Program-made: the position numbers and the translations under genes
Notes under the pieces: generated by a model
The model's input: the letters and a program-made list of their open reading frames with translations, nothing else
The model's database searches: none
What the model was told of the DNA's origin: nothing
NCBI GenBank assembly: GCA_003696955.1
Contig: RFGU01000249.1
Coordinates: 16,677-80,676, forward strand
DNA length: 64,000 nucleotides
Source: Deltaproteobacteria bacterium
Lineage (GTDB): Bacteria > Myxococcota_A > Polyangia > Nannocystales > Nannocystaceae
Direction of reading: 5' to 3'
In this document: in pieces, positions 51,729 through 60,853 of the stretch
How the letters are laid out: every line of letters begins with the position of its first letter
Numbering within the stretch: position 1 is the first letter of the stretch

Positions 51729-53285
51729 ATGAAACGCATCCAGCATCGTCCCATCGTCTCCGGGCTCTTCCTCTCCCTCTCGCTCGCCGCCGGCATGGCC
51801 GGGTGTTCCGCCGCGGGCGACGCCGCCGCCGAAGGCGGCTTGACCGGCGGCGACGGGGGCGCCGGCGTCGGCCAAGGGGGCGCCCAGGACTTCGGCCAGT
51901 TCAAGAAGATCCTCGAGGAGGGCGGCATTCCCGGCCCCGACACCATCGACGACGTCGGCTTCTTCAACGAGCACAAGATCGAACTGCCGCCCCCGGACTG
52001 CGGGCAGGACGTGTGCATCCACGGCGAACTCGGCGTCATGGGGAACATGATCTCGGGATCGAACTGCACCCTCGTGATGATGGGGATGAACACGCCCATC
52101 GACCCCGCCACGCTCGAACGCCCTCCCATGAACCTGGTCGTGACCATCGACACGAGCGGTTCCATGCAGGGCGAGAACATCGCCTACGTGCGGGAGGGAT
52201 TGGCCCGCACCCTCGACGACCTGCGTCCGGAGGACCTGGTGAGCGTCGTGACCTTCTCCCACGCCGCCGAGGTACTGCTCGAGGCCGTGCCGGGAGACGA
52301 CCCGCAACTGGCGGAGACCTTCGCGAGCCTTTCGGCCACGGGAAGCACGAACCTCTACGACGGACTGCGGACCTCCTACGACCTGGTGACCGCCTACGAC
52401 GACGGCGAGCGTCAGAACCGCGTCATCTTCCTGTCCGACGGGGTGGCGACCGCGGGCATCACGGACGCCGACAAGATCCTCGATCTCGGTGGCGGCTTCC
52501 GCGAGAGCAGGATCACCCTGAGCACCATCGGGATGGGCACGGAGTTCGACCCGGAGGTCATGCGTGGACTGGCCGAGGCCGCCTACGGCGCCTTCTACTT
52601 CCTCGAAGACCCGCAAGCCGTGGTCGAGGTCTTCGAGGAGGAGATCCAGACGTTCCTCTACCCCCTGGCCTACGACGTCACCATCGACGCGGACATCGCC
52701 GACGGATACGTCCTGCGCGGGGTCTACGGTACGAAGTCCTTCGAGTTCGACGCCTCGTCGGCCGCCATCGAGATTCCGCTATTGCAGATCGCCCATCGGG
52801 AGACGGTGGACGACATGGAACAGGGCCGCCGCGGTGGTGGCGGTGCCATGCTGCTCGAGCTTCTGCCCAAGTCCGGCACCGAGGTGCCGCCGGGAAGCGT
52901 CGGGGAGATCCACCTTTCCTACCTCGATGCGAAGACGAACACGATGCTCGACCAGACGGTCAAGATCCTCTCGCCCCTTGCGCCCGGTGAGACGCCCGAG
53001 GAAGGGCTCTTCACCGACGGTAGCGTCGAAAAGAGCTTCGTGATGCTCAACATCTTCATGGGCTTTCGCATGGCTGCCCAGCAGGCCCTCATCGGGGACG
53101 ACGTGGGCGCGGCCAGTCTCCTGCGGGGCCTGCGGGACAACGTGGCCGGTTGGCTCGCCGAAAGCCCCGACGCCGACATCGAAGACGACCTGCGCTACAT
53201 CGACATGTTCATCGCCAACCTCGAGGCCCGAGGCGCCGGAAGCCCCGAGGACGTACCGCCGCCCGAGCCCTGGCCCCAGGACTGA
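51729..53285 (+). CDS. von Willebrand factor A domain lipoprotein
   Basis: A 518-aa lipoprotein (lipobox GMAGC). After a Gly/Ala linker and a Cys-containing region comes a VWA domain: VVTIDTSGSMQGENI with the MIDAS DxSGS metal site, TGSTNLYDGL (MIDAS Thr region), FLSDGVATAGIT, and STIGMGTEFDPEVMRGLAEAAYGAFYFL. A C-terminal beta-sandwich-like part resembles the YfbK type of VWA protein. Metal-dependent protein binding at the surface is inferred. ATG 51729 gives a clean signal peptide; upstream in-frame ATGs do not. Confidence 0.85.
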   Translation: MKRIQHRPIVSGLFLSLSLAAGMAGCSAAGDAAAEGGLTGGDGGAGVGQGGAQDFGQFKKILEEGGIPGPDTIDDVGFFNEHKIELPPPDCGQDVCIHGELGVMGNMISGSNCTLVMMGMNTPIDPATLERPPMNLVVTIDTSGSMQGENIAYVREGLARTLDDLRPEDLVSVVTFSHAAEVLLEAVPGDDPQLAETFASLSATGSTNLYDGLRTSYDLVTAYDDGERQNRVIFLSDGVATAGITDADKILDLGGGFRESRITLSTIGMGTEFDPEVMRGLAEAAYGAFYFLEDPQAVVEVFEEEIQTFLYPLAYDVTIDADIADGYVLRGVYGTKSFEFDASSAAIEIPLLQIAHRETVDDMEQGRRGGGGAMLLELLPKSGTEVPPGSVGEIHLSYLDAKTNTMLDQTVKILSPLAPGETPEEGLFTDGSVEKSFVMLNIFMGFRMAAQQALIGDDVGAASLLRGLRDNVAGWLAESPDADIEDDLRYIDMFIANLEARGAGSPEDVPPPEPWPQD

Positions 53286-53306
53286 GGCCCACCGGACGTC
53301 TGTCCA

Positions 53307-53352
53307 GCCCTCGGCGTTTGCGGCGCCTTCGCCCGCCCGCATCGCCGAGGGC
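53307..53352 (+). terminator. Candidate terminator hairpin after the VWA gene
   Basis: Perfect 10-base repeat GCCCTCGGCG/CGCCGAGGGC with a 26-base GC-rich loop, 21 bases after the stop codon and 38 bases before the next gene. No T-tract. Confidence 0.4.
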
Positions 53353-53390
53353 GCTTGTCCGGCGCCCCGCGATCCGTGCATGGTGGCGTC

Positions 53391-54389
53391 ATGACCGCTC
53401 GTCCCCTCGTGGCCGTCACCGACGTCCTGCCCCGCGCATGGCTCGAACCCCTCGTCCAGGCGTGCGACGTCGTAGCCTGCGACGAAGATGCGCCCGGGGT
53501 GCTCTCGCCTCCGATCCTCGAGGCCGCCCCGAGGGTCGAGGGCCTCCTGTGCACCCTCGAAGACCGCATCGACGCCTCGACCCTCGATCGGTTCCCGCGA
53601 CTCCGGGTGGTCTCCACCCTTTCCGTGGGCTTCGATCACATCGATCTCGCCGCCTGCGCCGCGCGCGGCATCGTCGTGGGACATACGCCGGGCGTCTTGA
53701 CCGATGCCACCGCGGACCTCGCCATGACGCTCATGCTCGCCTGCGCCCGACGGCTTCCGGAGGCGACGGCCTCGGTCCGTGAAGGCCGGTGGGGGCGATG
53801 GCGTCCGACGGGCCTTTTGGGCCTGGAGCTTGCGGGCAAGGTCCTCGGCCTCGTGGGATTCGGCCAGATCGGCCGCGCGGTGGCCCGGCGAGCCCGTGCC
53901 TTCGGCATGGAGATTCTCTTCGTCCGACGCACTCCGACCGACGATCCCCTCGGCCGTCGCGTGGACCTCGATACGTTGACCGCCAACGCCGACGTGGTGT
54001 CGCTGCACGTCCCCTTGTCGGACGAGACGCGCGGATGGGTGGACGGCGCCTTCCTCGCGCGCATGAAGCCGGGTGCCCTGCTCGTCAACACCGCACGCGG
54101 TGCCGTCGTCGACACCGATGCACTCGTCGACGCCCTACGCGCAGGCCACCTCGGCGGCGCGGGACTCGACGTGACCGATCCCGAACCCCTGCCGGCCGAC
54201 CACCCCCTCCTCGACATGCCCAACGTCGTCGTCACGCCCCACATCGGCTCGGCGACGACCGATACGCGCCGACGCATGGCGCGCCTTGCCATCGACAATC
54301 TTCTCGCGGGTCTTTCGGGGCGTCCCCTTCCCCATGCCGTGGCGCTCCCGGCGGCGTCTACGCTTGCCCACAACGGTGGGCCGGGCTAG
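53391..54389 (+). CDS. D-2-hydroxyacid dehydrogenase (glyoxylate/hydroxypyruvate reductase type)
   Basis: A 332-aa NAD(P)-dependent reductase. Seen: VVSTLSVGFDHIDL, GVLTDATADLAMTLMLACARR, GKVLGLVGFGQIGRAVARRA (Rossmann loop), LVNTARGAVVD with the catalytic Arg, GLDVTDPEPLPADHPL with the Glu, and VVTPHIGSAT with the catalytic His. The TDATADL region fits the GRHPR branch best. Which 2-keto acid it reduces is uncertain. ATG 53391; the 12 upstream in-frame codons are not conserved-looking. Confidence 0.88.
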   Translation: MTARPLVAVTDVLPRAWLEPLVQACDVVACDEDAPGVLSPPILEAAPRVEGLLCTLEDRIDASTLDRFPRLRVVSTLSVGFDHIDLAACAARGIVVGHTPGVLTDATADLAMTLMLACARRLPEATASVREGRWGRWRPTGLLGLELAGKVLGLVGFGQIGRAVARRARAFGMEILFVRRTPTDDPLGRRVDLDTLTANADVVSLHVPLSDETRGWVDGAFLARMKPGALLVNTARGAVVDTDALVDALRAGHLGGAGLDVTDPEPLPADHPLLDMPNVVVTPHIGSATTDTRRRMARLAIDNLLAGLSGRPLPHAVALPAASTLAHNGGPG

Positions 54390-54405
54390 GCTGGCTGCGA
54401 CTTCG

Positions 54406-54612
54406 GTGCGACGCCTGCGACCGAGCGATCCCGCTTCCGTGGCGGACTGGCATCCCGACGTGGACACGGCGGTGGTCTGGTCGGCCTATGCCCGTCGCCA
54501 ACGGCGCGCGAACACGTTGCACCGACTCAAGGTCGCAGGCGCCATCGTCCTCCTGACGGCGCTGGGGTTCGGTGCCGTGCTCGCAGCGGATCGGCTCTTC
54601 ATCCACGGCTGA
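54406..54612 (+). CDS. 68-aa single-helix membrane protein
   Basis: A short ORF from GTG 54406, 16 bases after the dehydrogenase stop, with one membrane helix (VAGAIVLLTALGFGAVLAADRL) near the C-terminus and a charged N-terminal part containing VADWHPDVDTAVVWSAYARRQRR. TAGGCT at 54387-54392 could serve as a -10. A hairpin spans its stop. No known family; moderate support that it is expressed. Confidence 0.5.
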   Translation: MRRLRPSDPASVADWHPDVDTAVVWSAYARRQRRANTLHRLKVAGAIVLLTALGFGAVLAADRLFIHG

Positions 54613-54630
54613 GCCCCGCGCGAAGGGCTC
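54611..54630. terminator. Bidirectional terminator hairpin
   Basis: Perfect GAGCCC/GGGCTC with an eight-base loop. The left arm begins inside the TGA of the small membrane protein, and the right arm ends one base before the stop of the convergent radical SAM gene. No T-tract. Confidence 0.45.
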
Positions 54631-54631
54631 C

Positions 54632-55504
54632 TCACAACCCGCGCGCCCATTCCGGCCGCAACGCAACGCGGCCGGCGAGGGCTGCATCCACCACCTCGAG
54701 GATCCGCTCCCGATCCCGGGGCAGGCGTCCACCGATGGGTAGGTAGTTCGACGCGTGGTTCGTCCGGAACAAGGCGTCGGTCGGCTCGGCGAGCGCGACG
54801 AAGGTGCGCAGCTCCGCGAGCATCTCCCGCACCGTCGGACGCTCGTACCCGCCTTTGGTCTCGAGCCGGGCAAGGGGCGTGTTCGGGATCACCGTGACCG
54901 TCAAGAGGGCGAGGAACGCGGGATCCATTGCCGTGGCCAGACGCGCCGACGCTTCGGCGTGCTCCTGGCTCCGTTCGCGCCCGGCGACACCGAGCAAGAA
55001 GATCGCCGAAAGCTCCATGTCGGCGCCATGGGCCCGCCTTGCCGCCTCGACGTGGTCGTCGAAGCTCGCGCCCTTGGCGATCCGCCGCAGCGTGAGGTCG
55101 TCCCCCGACTCCGGACCGATGTAGAGCCGCGAAAGCCCTTGGGCCCGAAGGCGCGCCAGATCCTCGCTCGACTTGTCCAGCAGGTTGCGCGCCGTGGCGT
55201 AGGCACTTACGCGGCGCAGTCGCGGGAACGCCTCCCGGCACGCCGCCAAGATGGCGGACCAGGCATCCGTGTCCATCACCAGGGCGTCGCCGTCGGCGAC
55301 GAAGACCTTCTCGACCTGCGGGCCGAGCACCCTTCGGGCCGCCCATACGTCGGCCACCACCTCGTCGACCGGGCGCACGCGAAACCGTTTGTCGCGGTAC
55401 ATGTCGCAGTAGGTGCAGTGGTTCCACGAGCACCCGACGGTCGCCTGCAGGATGAAGGCGTCGGCTTCGCTCGGCGGGCGGAAGATGCGTCCTTCGTACC
55501 GCAT
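54632..55504 (-). CDS. Radical SAM protein
   Basis: A 290-aa radical SAM enzyme. The cluster motif is GCSWNHCTYCDMY (Cys25, Cys30, Cys33; CX4CX2C), followed by RDKRFRVRP. Later family elements: VFVADGDALVMDT, RVSAYATARNLLDKS, LYIGPESGDDLTLRRIAKG (SAM-binding Glu region) and a C-terminal helix-rich end. This matches a widespread uncharacterised radical SAM subfamily with the Elp3/MiaB-like core but without a second domain. Substrate unknown. Confidence 0.85.
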   Translation of the reverse strand: MRYEGRIFRPPSEADAFILQATVGCSWNHCTYCDMYRDKRFRVRPVDEVVADVWAARRVLGPQVEKVFVADGDALVMDTDAWSAILAACREAFPRLRRVSAYATARNLLDKSSEDLARLRAQGLSRLYIGPESGDDLTLRRIAKGASFDDHVEAARRAHGADMELSAIFLLGVAGRERSQEHAEASARLATAMDPAFLALLTVTVIPNTPLARLETKGGYERPTVREMLAELRTFVALAEPTDALFRTNHASNYLPIGGRLPRDRERILEVVDAALAGRVALRPEWARGL

Positions 55505-55552
55505 GGCCGACCGGCAGCTTGACGCCGCCCGCTCGCCCGCGCAAGGCCCTGC

Positions 55553-57490
55553 CTACGCCCCGTAGCGCTCGAACGTCTCGTCGAGCCACGGGAGCATGGC
55601 GTAGATCGCTCCCGCGACGGCCGCCATGATCGCAGCGAGGGTCAGGAAGAAGGCCACGGGCGAGAGCATGGACTGGATGCCGCCGAAGAACCCCGAAAGG
55701 TTGTTGCCGAAGGCCGTGGCCATGAACCATCCGCCCATGGCCAGCCCCGTGAGCCGCTTGGGTGCGAGTTTGGTCACCGCCGAAAGGCCCATGGGGGAAA
55801 GGCACAGCTCGCCGAGCGTCACGATGGCGTAGAATCCGACGAGCCACAGGCTCGACACCTTGACGGCGCCCCCCTCGCTGGCAAGCCCCGCCACGGCCAT
55901 CAGCAGCAATGCGAGGGCCGTAAGGGAAAGGCCGTAGAACACCTTGCGCGCCGTGCTGATGGGACGACCGCGACGGACCATGGCACCGAAGAACCACACG
56001 ACCACCGGGGTGAGGGCGACGACGAACAGGGCATTGAGGGATTGGTACATCTCGGGCGCGACGACCCGCAGGAAGACGCCCGGTGGCAGGAAGTCCGGCG
56101 GATGCCCATAGCGGCGGGCGTACCCCTCGTAGATCGCCTCGAACATGGGGCGGTCCACGACGTACGTTCCGAAACGCCTGCCCTCCACGGTGCGCACGAA
56201 GGCCACCCGATCGGTCGGCCGCGCCCCCTCCGGCACCTTCGCCGTGACGATGGTGCCGCCATGGCCGTCGCTCGACGTGGAGAGCTCGACGGTGCCTTCG
56301 GGGTAGACGTCCACGGACAGGCGCTCGACGGGGTCCTTGGGGTCGCGGTTGCCGGTCGGCGGAAGGTGGACCACCTCGATACTTCGGTCCGCCGCCGCGA
56401 TGGCGTCCACGGCCTTCGTGTCGAGCCGCTGTTGGCCGAACATGCGCGCGAGCGCCGGGTCGTCGACGACGAGCAGCGACCGGGGATCGGGTCGCGGCGT
56501 ATCCTCAGGCGCGTTGACGTAGTAGCTCGGGAAGGCGTCGAGCTTGTTGGCGTCGAAGAACACGACGTCCCGATCCGTCTGGTCCCGCGCCCACTGGGTC
56601 ATGGCCGACCCGTTCAGGTGCAGGACCATGAAGAAGGTGCCGCCGGCCAGGTACACCGGCAGCAGGGCGCGCAGCCCCGGACGCTCCTCGGGGGCCGCCG
56701 TACGGGGTAACCGTACGAAGAACGCCAACACCGGGATCATGCCGGCGAGGAATCCGGCGACGCCGGGAGTGACCGGCGCACCGGGGAAGTAGCGGTCCAC
56801 CAGGACGAACCCGACGATCCCGGCCCCGAACGCCGGCAGGAGGATGCGAACGAAGATGGCGCCGAAGCCCACGTCGTCGGCGTTGCGCTCGGGGCGGCGG
56901 TCGGCGGCCTCGAGGGTCTTCCAGTTGAGCAGCAAGATGGCGAGCCCGACGAGCAGGCCGATGGCCGCGGTACGGAACGTCCACAACCACCCGAACGATC
57001 CGCGGACGTACGACGACAGGAACGCCGCCACGAAGGCACCGATGTTGATCCCCATGTAGAAGATGTTGAAGCCCGCATCCCGGCGCGGATCGCCCGGCGC
57101 GTAGAGGTTGCCCACCATCACCGAGATGTTCGGCTTGAAGAAGCCGTTGCCCAGGATGAGGCCGCACAGACCGGCGACGAAGAAGGACCAGCCCGGGATC
57201 GACATCAAGAAGAGCCCCGCCGCCATGAGCAGGCCACCGACGACCACCGCCCGCCGGTACCCGAGATAGCGGTCCGCAGCGAGCCCGCCCGGAAACGGGG
57301 TGAAGTAGACGAAGGCCAGGTAGAGGCCGTAGATCTCGTTGCCCTCCGCGCTCGATAGGCCCAGGCCGCCACGTTCGGCGTCGGTCGCATAGAGCAGCAA
57401 CACGTTGACCATGGTGTAGAAGGCGAGTCGCTCCCACATCTCGGTGAAGAAGAGCGGAGCGAGGCCCTTGGGGTGGCCGGAACGTGACAT
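55553..57490 (-). CDS. POT/PTR family proton-dependent peptide transporter
   Basis: A 645-aa major-facilitator transporter. The ExxER proton motif is at TEMWERLAFY (Glu17, Glu20, Arg21). PTR signatures include FGxxAxxRYLGYRRAVV-type loop 2, NGFFKPNISVMVGNLY and GWFMATAFGNN. It imports di- or tripeptides with protons. It is longer than typical bacterial members (about 460-500 aa) because of a roughly 130-residue hydrophilic insertion between helices, about residues 310-440 (from ARDQTDRDVVFF to RPMFEAIYEG), as seen in some POT homologues of related bacteria. Own promoter. Confidence 0.9.
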   Translation of the reverse strand: MSRSGHPKGLAPLFFTEMWERLAFYTMVNVLLLYATDAERGGLGLSSAEGNEIYGLYLAFVYFTPFPGGLAADRYLGYRRAVVVGGLLMAAGLFLMSIPGWSFFVAGLCGLILGNGFFKPNISVMVGNLYAPGDPRRDAGFNIFYMGINIGAFVAAFLSSYVRGSFGWLWTFRTAAIGLLVGLAILLLNWKTLEAADRRPERNADDVGFGAIFVRILLPAFGAGIVGFVLVDRYFPGAPVTPGVAGFLAGMIPVLAFFVRLPRTAAPEERPGLRALLPVYLAGGTFFMVLHLNGSAMTQWARDQTDRDVVFFDANKLDAFPSYYVNAPEDTPRPDPRSLLVVDDPALARMFGQQRLDTKAVDAIAAADRSIEVVHLPPTGNRDPKDPVERLSVDVYPEGTVELSTSSDGHGGTIVTAKVPEGARPTDRVAFVRTVEGRRFGTYVVDRPMFEAIYEGYARRYGHPPDFLPPGVFLRVVAPEMYQSLNALFVVALTPVVVWFFGAMVRRGRPISTARKVFYGLSLTALALLLMAVAGLASEGGAVKVSSLWLVGFYAIVTLGELCLSPMGLSAVTKLAPKRLTGLAMGGWFMATAFGNNLSGFFGGIQSMLSPVAFFLTLAAIMAAVAGAIYAMLPWLDETFERYGA

Positions 57491-57497
57491 CGGGGGC

Positions 57498-57503
57498 GTT
57501 CTA
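57498..57503 (-). promoter_or_regulatory. -10 box, leaderless-type promoter of the POT transporter
   Basis: TAGAAC on the minus strand, 7 bases before the ATG at 57490. Confidence 0.45.
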
Positions 57504-57649
57504 CCACGGTCCGGTGGGGCGTCCGGTCGCTCGGCCGTCTGCGTCCGGGACCCCGGACGATGCGGACGCACGGGGGGCCCGCCGGGCTCGATCCCCGCCC
57601 TTCCTCTCGGATCGGGCACCTGGCACGCCGATTGCTCCGAGGAACGTAC

Positions 57650-58354
57650 GTGGCCATGCAACGAGCACCTCGACCTCCATCGTCTCCTCCCGCCCCCCGC
57701 ACCGCGGGCATCGGGCGCCTGCGGGACAGGTTCTGCGCCTACGGTGGCTCCGACCTCGGTGACTTCGATCTGGTCGCCCTGGTCCTCGGCGGCCCGTCCG
57801 CCGTCCGGGCCGCACGCGCCCTCGCCGACCACTACGGCGGGATCGGCGATCTCGAAGACGCGCCCCCCGACGAGGTGGCCACCTTGGGTGGCCTCGGGCG
57901 GGCGAGCGCGACGCGGCTGCGCGCCGCATTCGAACTCGGGCGGCGCGCGGCGTCGGCCCGCGTCCCGCGGGGGCGACCGGTCAGGTCGCCGCAGGACGCC
58001 GAAGCCGTCCTCGGCCCCCACCTGCGGGACGCTGGACGGGAACGCTTCGTCGTCTGCGGGCTCGATGCCCGACACCGCGTCCGGATGGTCCATACCGTCG
58101 CGGTGGGCACCTTGGCCTACGTGGACGTCCATCCACGGGAGGTCTTCCGTCCGCTCGTCCGTGCGGGCGCCTTCGCAGCCCTCGTCGGCCACAACCATCC
58201 GAGTGGCGATCCGACGCCGAGCGACGACGACGTCCGCCTGACGCGCCGCCTGGTCGAGGCCGGGCGACTGGTCGGGATCGAGCTGGTCGACCACCTGATC
58301 TTCGGGCGGGCGGTGGCCGTGTCCCTGCGACAGCGGGGCCTTTGCGCGGCGTGA
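57650..58354 (+). CDS. radC: RadC family JAMM/MPN protein
   Basis: A 234-aa RadC-family protein. A helix-hairpin-helix-like region (LGGLGRASATRLRAAFELGRR, residues 79-99) precedes the MPN domain with the JAMM metal motif HNHPSGDPTPSDDD (181-194) and a typical LVDHLIFG strand near the end. Despite the name, a DNA-repair role is unproven; JAMM proteins are zinc hydrolases. Start GTG 57650 is chosen for GAGGA six bases upstream; ATG 57656 is close by. Monocistronic. Confidence 0.9.
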   Translation: MAMQRAPRPPSSPPAPRTAGIGRLRDRFCAYGGSDLGDFDLVALVLGGPSAVRAARALADHYGGIGDLEDAPPDEVATLGGLGRASATRLRAAFELGRRAASARVPRGRPVRSPQDAEAVLGPHLRDAGRERFVVCGLDARHRVRMVHTVAVGTLAYVDVHPREVFRPLVRAGAFAALVGHNHPSGDPTPSDDDVRLTRRLVEAGRLVGIELVDHLIFGRAVAVSLRQRGLCAA

Positions 58355-58415
58355 TGCGCCTCGGTCCTCGCGCGTCATCGAAGCTCGCGGCCTCGGCACC
58401 GGGGCGCCCGCGTGG

Positions 58416-58444
58416 AGCGTTGCAACGTGGCCGGCTGCAACGCT
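58416..58444. terminator. Inverted repeat downstream of radC
   Basis: Perfect 9-base repeat AGCGTTGCA/TGCAACGCT with an 11-base loop, 61 bases after the radC stop and 145 bases before the next ATG. It may end radC transcription or be an operator for the 58589 gene. No T-tract. Confidence 0.4.
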
Positions 58445-58588
58445 GCCTTCCCACACGGCCCCGTAATCGACACAACCAACGAAGATCCATGAGCTTTCTT
58501 CCCCGCCTTCGGTGGCATGGGCATCGCATTTCCGGCCGGCACGACGCAGACGACGCCCGAACGGTACCCCACGGAAAGGAACGACACC

Positions 58589-59605
58589 ATGCAGATTCGA
58601 CGCAACCTCGGCCTCCTCGCCCTCACCTTCGCCACCGGCCTCGCACCGACGACGGGATGCTTCCTCCTCGGCGGCTACGACGGCGCCTACATCGAGCGCG
58701 AGGACGTCAGCCTCGACATCTACGGTGGCAACGCCACGCGTTCTTCCGGGGAGAAGGGCGAGGTCTACATGCTCGTCGCGGAGACGGCCTACGACGTAAA
58801 CTCCTGGGTTGCCGAAGTCGTGGAAGCCACGTCGGCGGTCACCCGCTACCTCAACAATTACCCGGCGCAGGAGGACCAGGACGGCTACCGCAGCTATGGG
58901 CCGTTCGACGACGAGGACGGCCGCGACCTGGCCTGGATCGTCAAAATCAAGGGCGACGCCAGCGCCACGTCCTACAAGATCCTCGTGGGCGACCGCGGCG
59001 AGGGCGAGTCCGACATGCTCGTCCTCCTCGATGGCCACGTCGAGGTGGACGGAGACATGCGCACCGGTGGGTTCCGGCTGTTCTTCGACGCCATCGAGGA
59101 CCAACCGGAACTCAAGGATCTCGAGGATTCGGGCACGACCTTCTCCGGGACCATCGACGTCTCCTTCACGCGCGACGTCTCCACCGAGGAGAAGACGGTG
59201 GACATCCAATTCAACGACTTCCGTGCGGAGTACACCCTCGGCGACGCGTGGTACAGCGACGAGACCTACGCCTACCACCGCGACGCCGCCGGCAACGGCG
59301 AATTCCACCTCGCCGTCTACGGCACGTTCGACGACCAGGTGTTCGGTGGCTACCAGACCAACAAGGTGGTGCTCGACGCCAAGTGGGACGCGAGCGAAGC
59401 GGGCCGTGCCCGCGGGCAGGTGCTCGAGGTGGAGAACGAAGACAGCGCCCTGCCGGCGGGGGACCTGGTGGTCCACGAGTGCTTCGACGCCGCCGGCGAC
59501 CTCACCTACCGCGGTCTGAACGACGCCTACGCCGGCGATCATCCCGAGTATCTGCTCGGCGATCCGTCCACCTGCATCTACGAGGCATCCGACCTCGACG
59601 GTTGA
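58589..59605 (+). CDS. Lipoprotein of unknown function
   Basis: A 338-aa lipoprotein (lipobox PTTGC). The mature protein is acidic and beta-rich, about 300 residues, without the Ser/Thr/Gly linker of other lipoproteins here. Two late Cys (VHECFDA, STCIYEA) may pair. Motifs such as GTTFSGTIDVSFTRDVSTEEK and GTFDDQVFGGYQTN suggest a repeated beta-sheet fold, but I recognise no family. AAGGA lies 8 bases before ATG 58589, so this gene has a normal leader; the 234-base upstream gap is otherwise empty apart from an inverted repeat. Confidence 0.75.
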   Translation: MQIRRNLGLLALTFATGLAPTTGCFLLGGYDGAYIEREDVSLDIYGGNATRSSGEKGEVYMLVAETAYDVNSWVAEVVEATSAVTRYLNNYPAQEDQDGYRSYGPFDDEDGRDLAWIVKIKGDASATSYKILVGDRGEGESDMLVLLDGHVEVDGDMRTGGFRLFFDAIEDQPELKDLEDSGTTFSGTIDVSFTRDVSTEEKTVDIQFNDFRAEYTLGDAWYSDETYAYHRDAAGNGEFHLAVYGTFDDQVFGGYQTNKVVLDAKWDASEAGRARGQVLEVENEDSALPAGDLVVHECFDAAGDLTYRGLNDAYAGDHPEYLLGDPSTCIYEASDLDG

Positions 59606-59751
59606 GCGAGCATCTTCGCGGAGCGTCGCGGTGGCGCGGACGGATTCGGGGGGATCCGTCACGCGCCGCCGCGACGCGCGCATGGGTTCATCGGCGGACC
59701 CCGCGTGGCGCCCCTCGTCGGGCCGTTCGGGCGAGTCCCCGGGGGCGGGGC

Positions 59752-59757
59752 TATACT
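59752..59757 (+). promoter_or_regulatory. -10 box, leaderless-type promoter of the metalloprotease operon
   Basis: TATACT, five of six consensus bases, 7 bases before the ATG at 59765. No Shine-Dalgarno sequence. Confidence 0.55.
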
Positions 59758-59764
59758 GCGCGCC

Positions 59765-60853
59765 ATGCCCACCCTCCGGCGCGTCGGTGCCCTCGTGCGC
59801 CTGCTTCTCGTACTCGGCACGCCCCTGGCCGTCGTCTGCGCCATCTTCGGTTGGGGCCTGGCCGTCGGGGCGACCCATCGCGACGACGTGCTCCACTGGG
59901 AGGAGCGTCTTCTGGGATGGACGCCCGAGCAGATCGTCGAAGAGGAGGGCGCCCACCCCGAGGCGGAGCGTCCGCCCGGGGCCAAGACCGCGCGGGAGCA
60001 GGCGCCGGCCGAACCGGCTGCGCCCACCCAAGATGCTCCCGCCGCCCCAGCCGGAACACCACCCCCGCCGCCTACTGCATCTGGCGACGACGAGGTGAAC
60101 CGCGGCGCGCCACCGGAGTCTTCGGACGGCGCACGGAATCCCACGGTCCCCGCGCCGCCGCCCCCTGCCGTGACGCCGGTCGAGACGAACGATCGCGCCG
60201 CCCCCTCGCCTGCGCCGACGGCGGCGGAGGCCGCCGCTCCAGATCTCGAGGCAAAGCTGGCGCTACCCGTCGTCGTGCGGGTACGGGTGTTCGTGGACGA
60301 AACCACGCGTGCCGCCCATCCGGATTGGATCGACTACGTGCAGCGCCTCGTCGCAGCCGCCTCGAGCATCTACGGCGAGCATTTCGGCATACGCTTCGAC
60401 CTGGTGGGCGTCGACCTGTGGCCGGTGCCCGCCGACGGCGCGAGTGCACGGGACCTGTTCGCCGATCTCGAAGCGCGCCCACGCGAGGCCGCCGACATCG
60501 TCGTGGGGCTGACCGACCGTCCCCTCGACGGCGGACACGGCGCCGGTCTCGGGGCGGCCCCTGCGCCCGACAGCCCGTTCAACGGTGCCGTGGCCCTGGT
60601 CTTCGCCCACCCGCGAAGCGATCCCAAGCTGCCGCACCTGCCCGTGCTGCTCCACGAGCTCGGGCACCTCTTCGGTGCCGAGGACGCAACCGACCCGCAA
60701 TCGGACGCCTATCGAGCAGGATCGTGGATGGCGCCGCTGGACGCCCCGCGCCCATCGAGACCGTGGATCGATCCGATGAACCGACGGCGGATCCTCGAGC
60801 GCAAGGACCGGCCCTTCGCGCCCCGACGCCATCGAAAGGACTCCAGCCGATGA
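59765..60853 (+). CDS. Membrane-anchored zinc metalloprotease (snapalysin-type site)
   Basis: A 362-aa protein. One N-terminal membrane helix (GTPLAVVCAIFGWGLAVG) is followed by a Pro/Ala/Glu-rich linker of about 120 residues, then a protease domain. The zinc site is HELGHLFGAED (starting at His297), i.e. HExxHxxGxxD with Asp as third ligand, as in snapalysin-like metzincins, followed by GSWMAP as a plausible Met-turn. Family strands before it (VRVRVFVDETTR, GIRFDLVGVDLW) fit a metzincin fold. Substrate unknown. The stop overlaps the next start (ATGA). Confidence 0.8.
   Translation: MPTLRRVGALVRLLLVLGTPLAVVCAIFGWGLAVGATHRDDVLHWEERLLGWTPEQIVEEEGAHPEAERPPGAKTAREQAPAEPAAPTQDAPAAPAGTPPPPPTASGDDEVNRGAPPESSDGARNPTVPAPPPPAVTPVETNDRAAPSPAPTAAEAAAPDLEAKLALPVVVRVRVFVDETTRAAHPDWIDYVQRLVAAASSIYGEHFGIRFDLVGVDLWPVPADGASARDLFADLEARPREAADIVVGLTDRPLDGGHGAGLGAAPAPDSPFNGAVALVFAHPRSDPKLPHLPVLLHELGHLFGAEDATDPQSDAYRAGSWMAPLDAPRPSRPWIDPMNRRRILERKDRPFAPRRHRKDSSR

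Noticed and set aside
55553..60031. Very long open frame of about 1490 codons on the minus strand
   Set aside because: Only the part up to 57490 is the real POT transporter. The upstream extension runs antisense to radC and the 58589 lipoprotein and is low-complexity Arg/Gly/Glu sequence, an effect of high GC.
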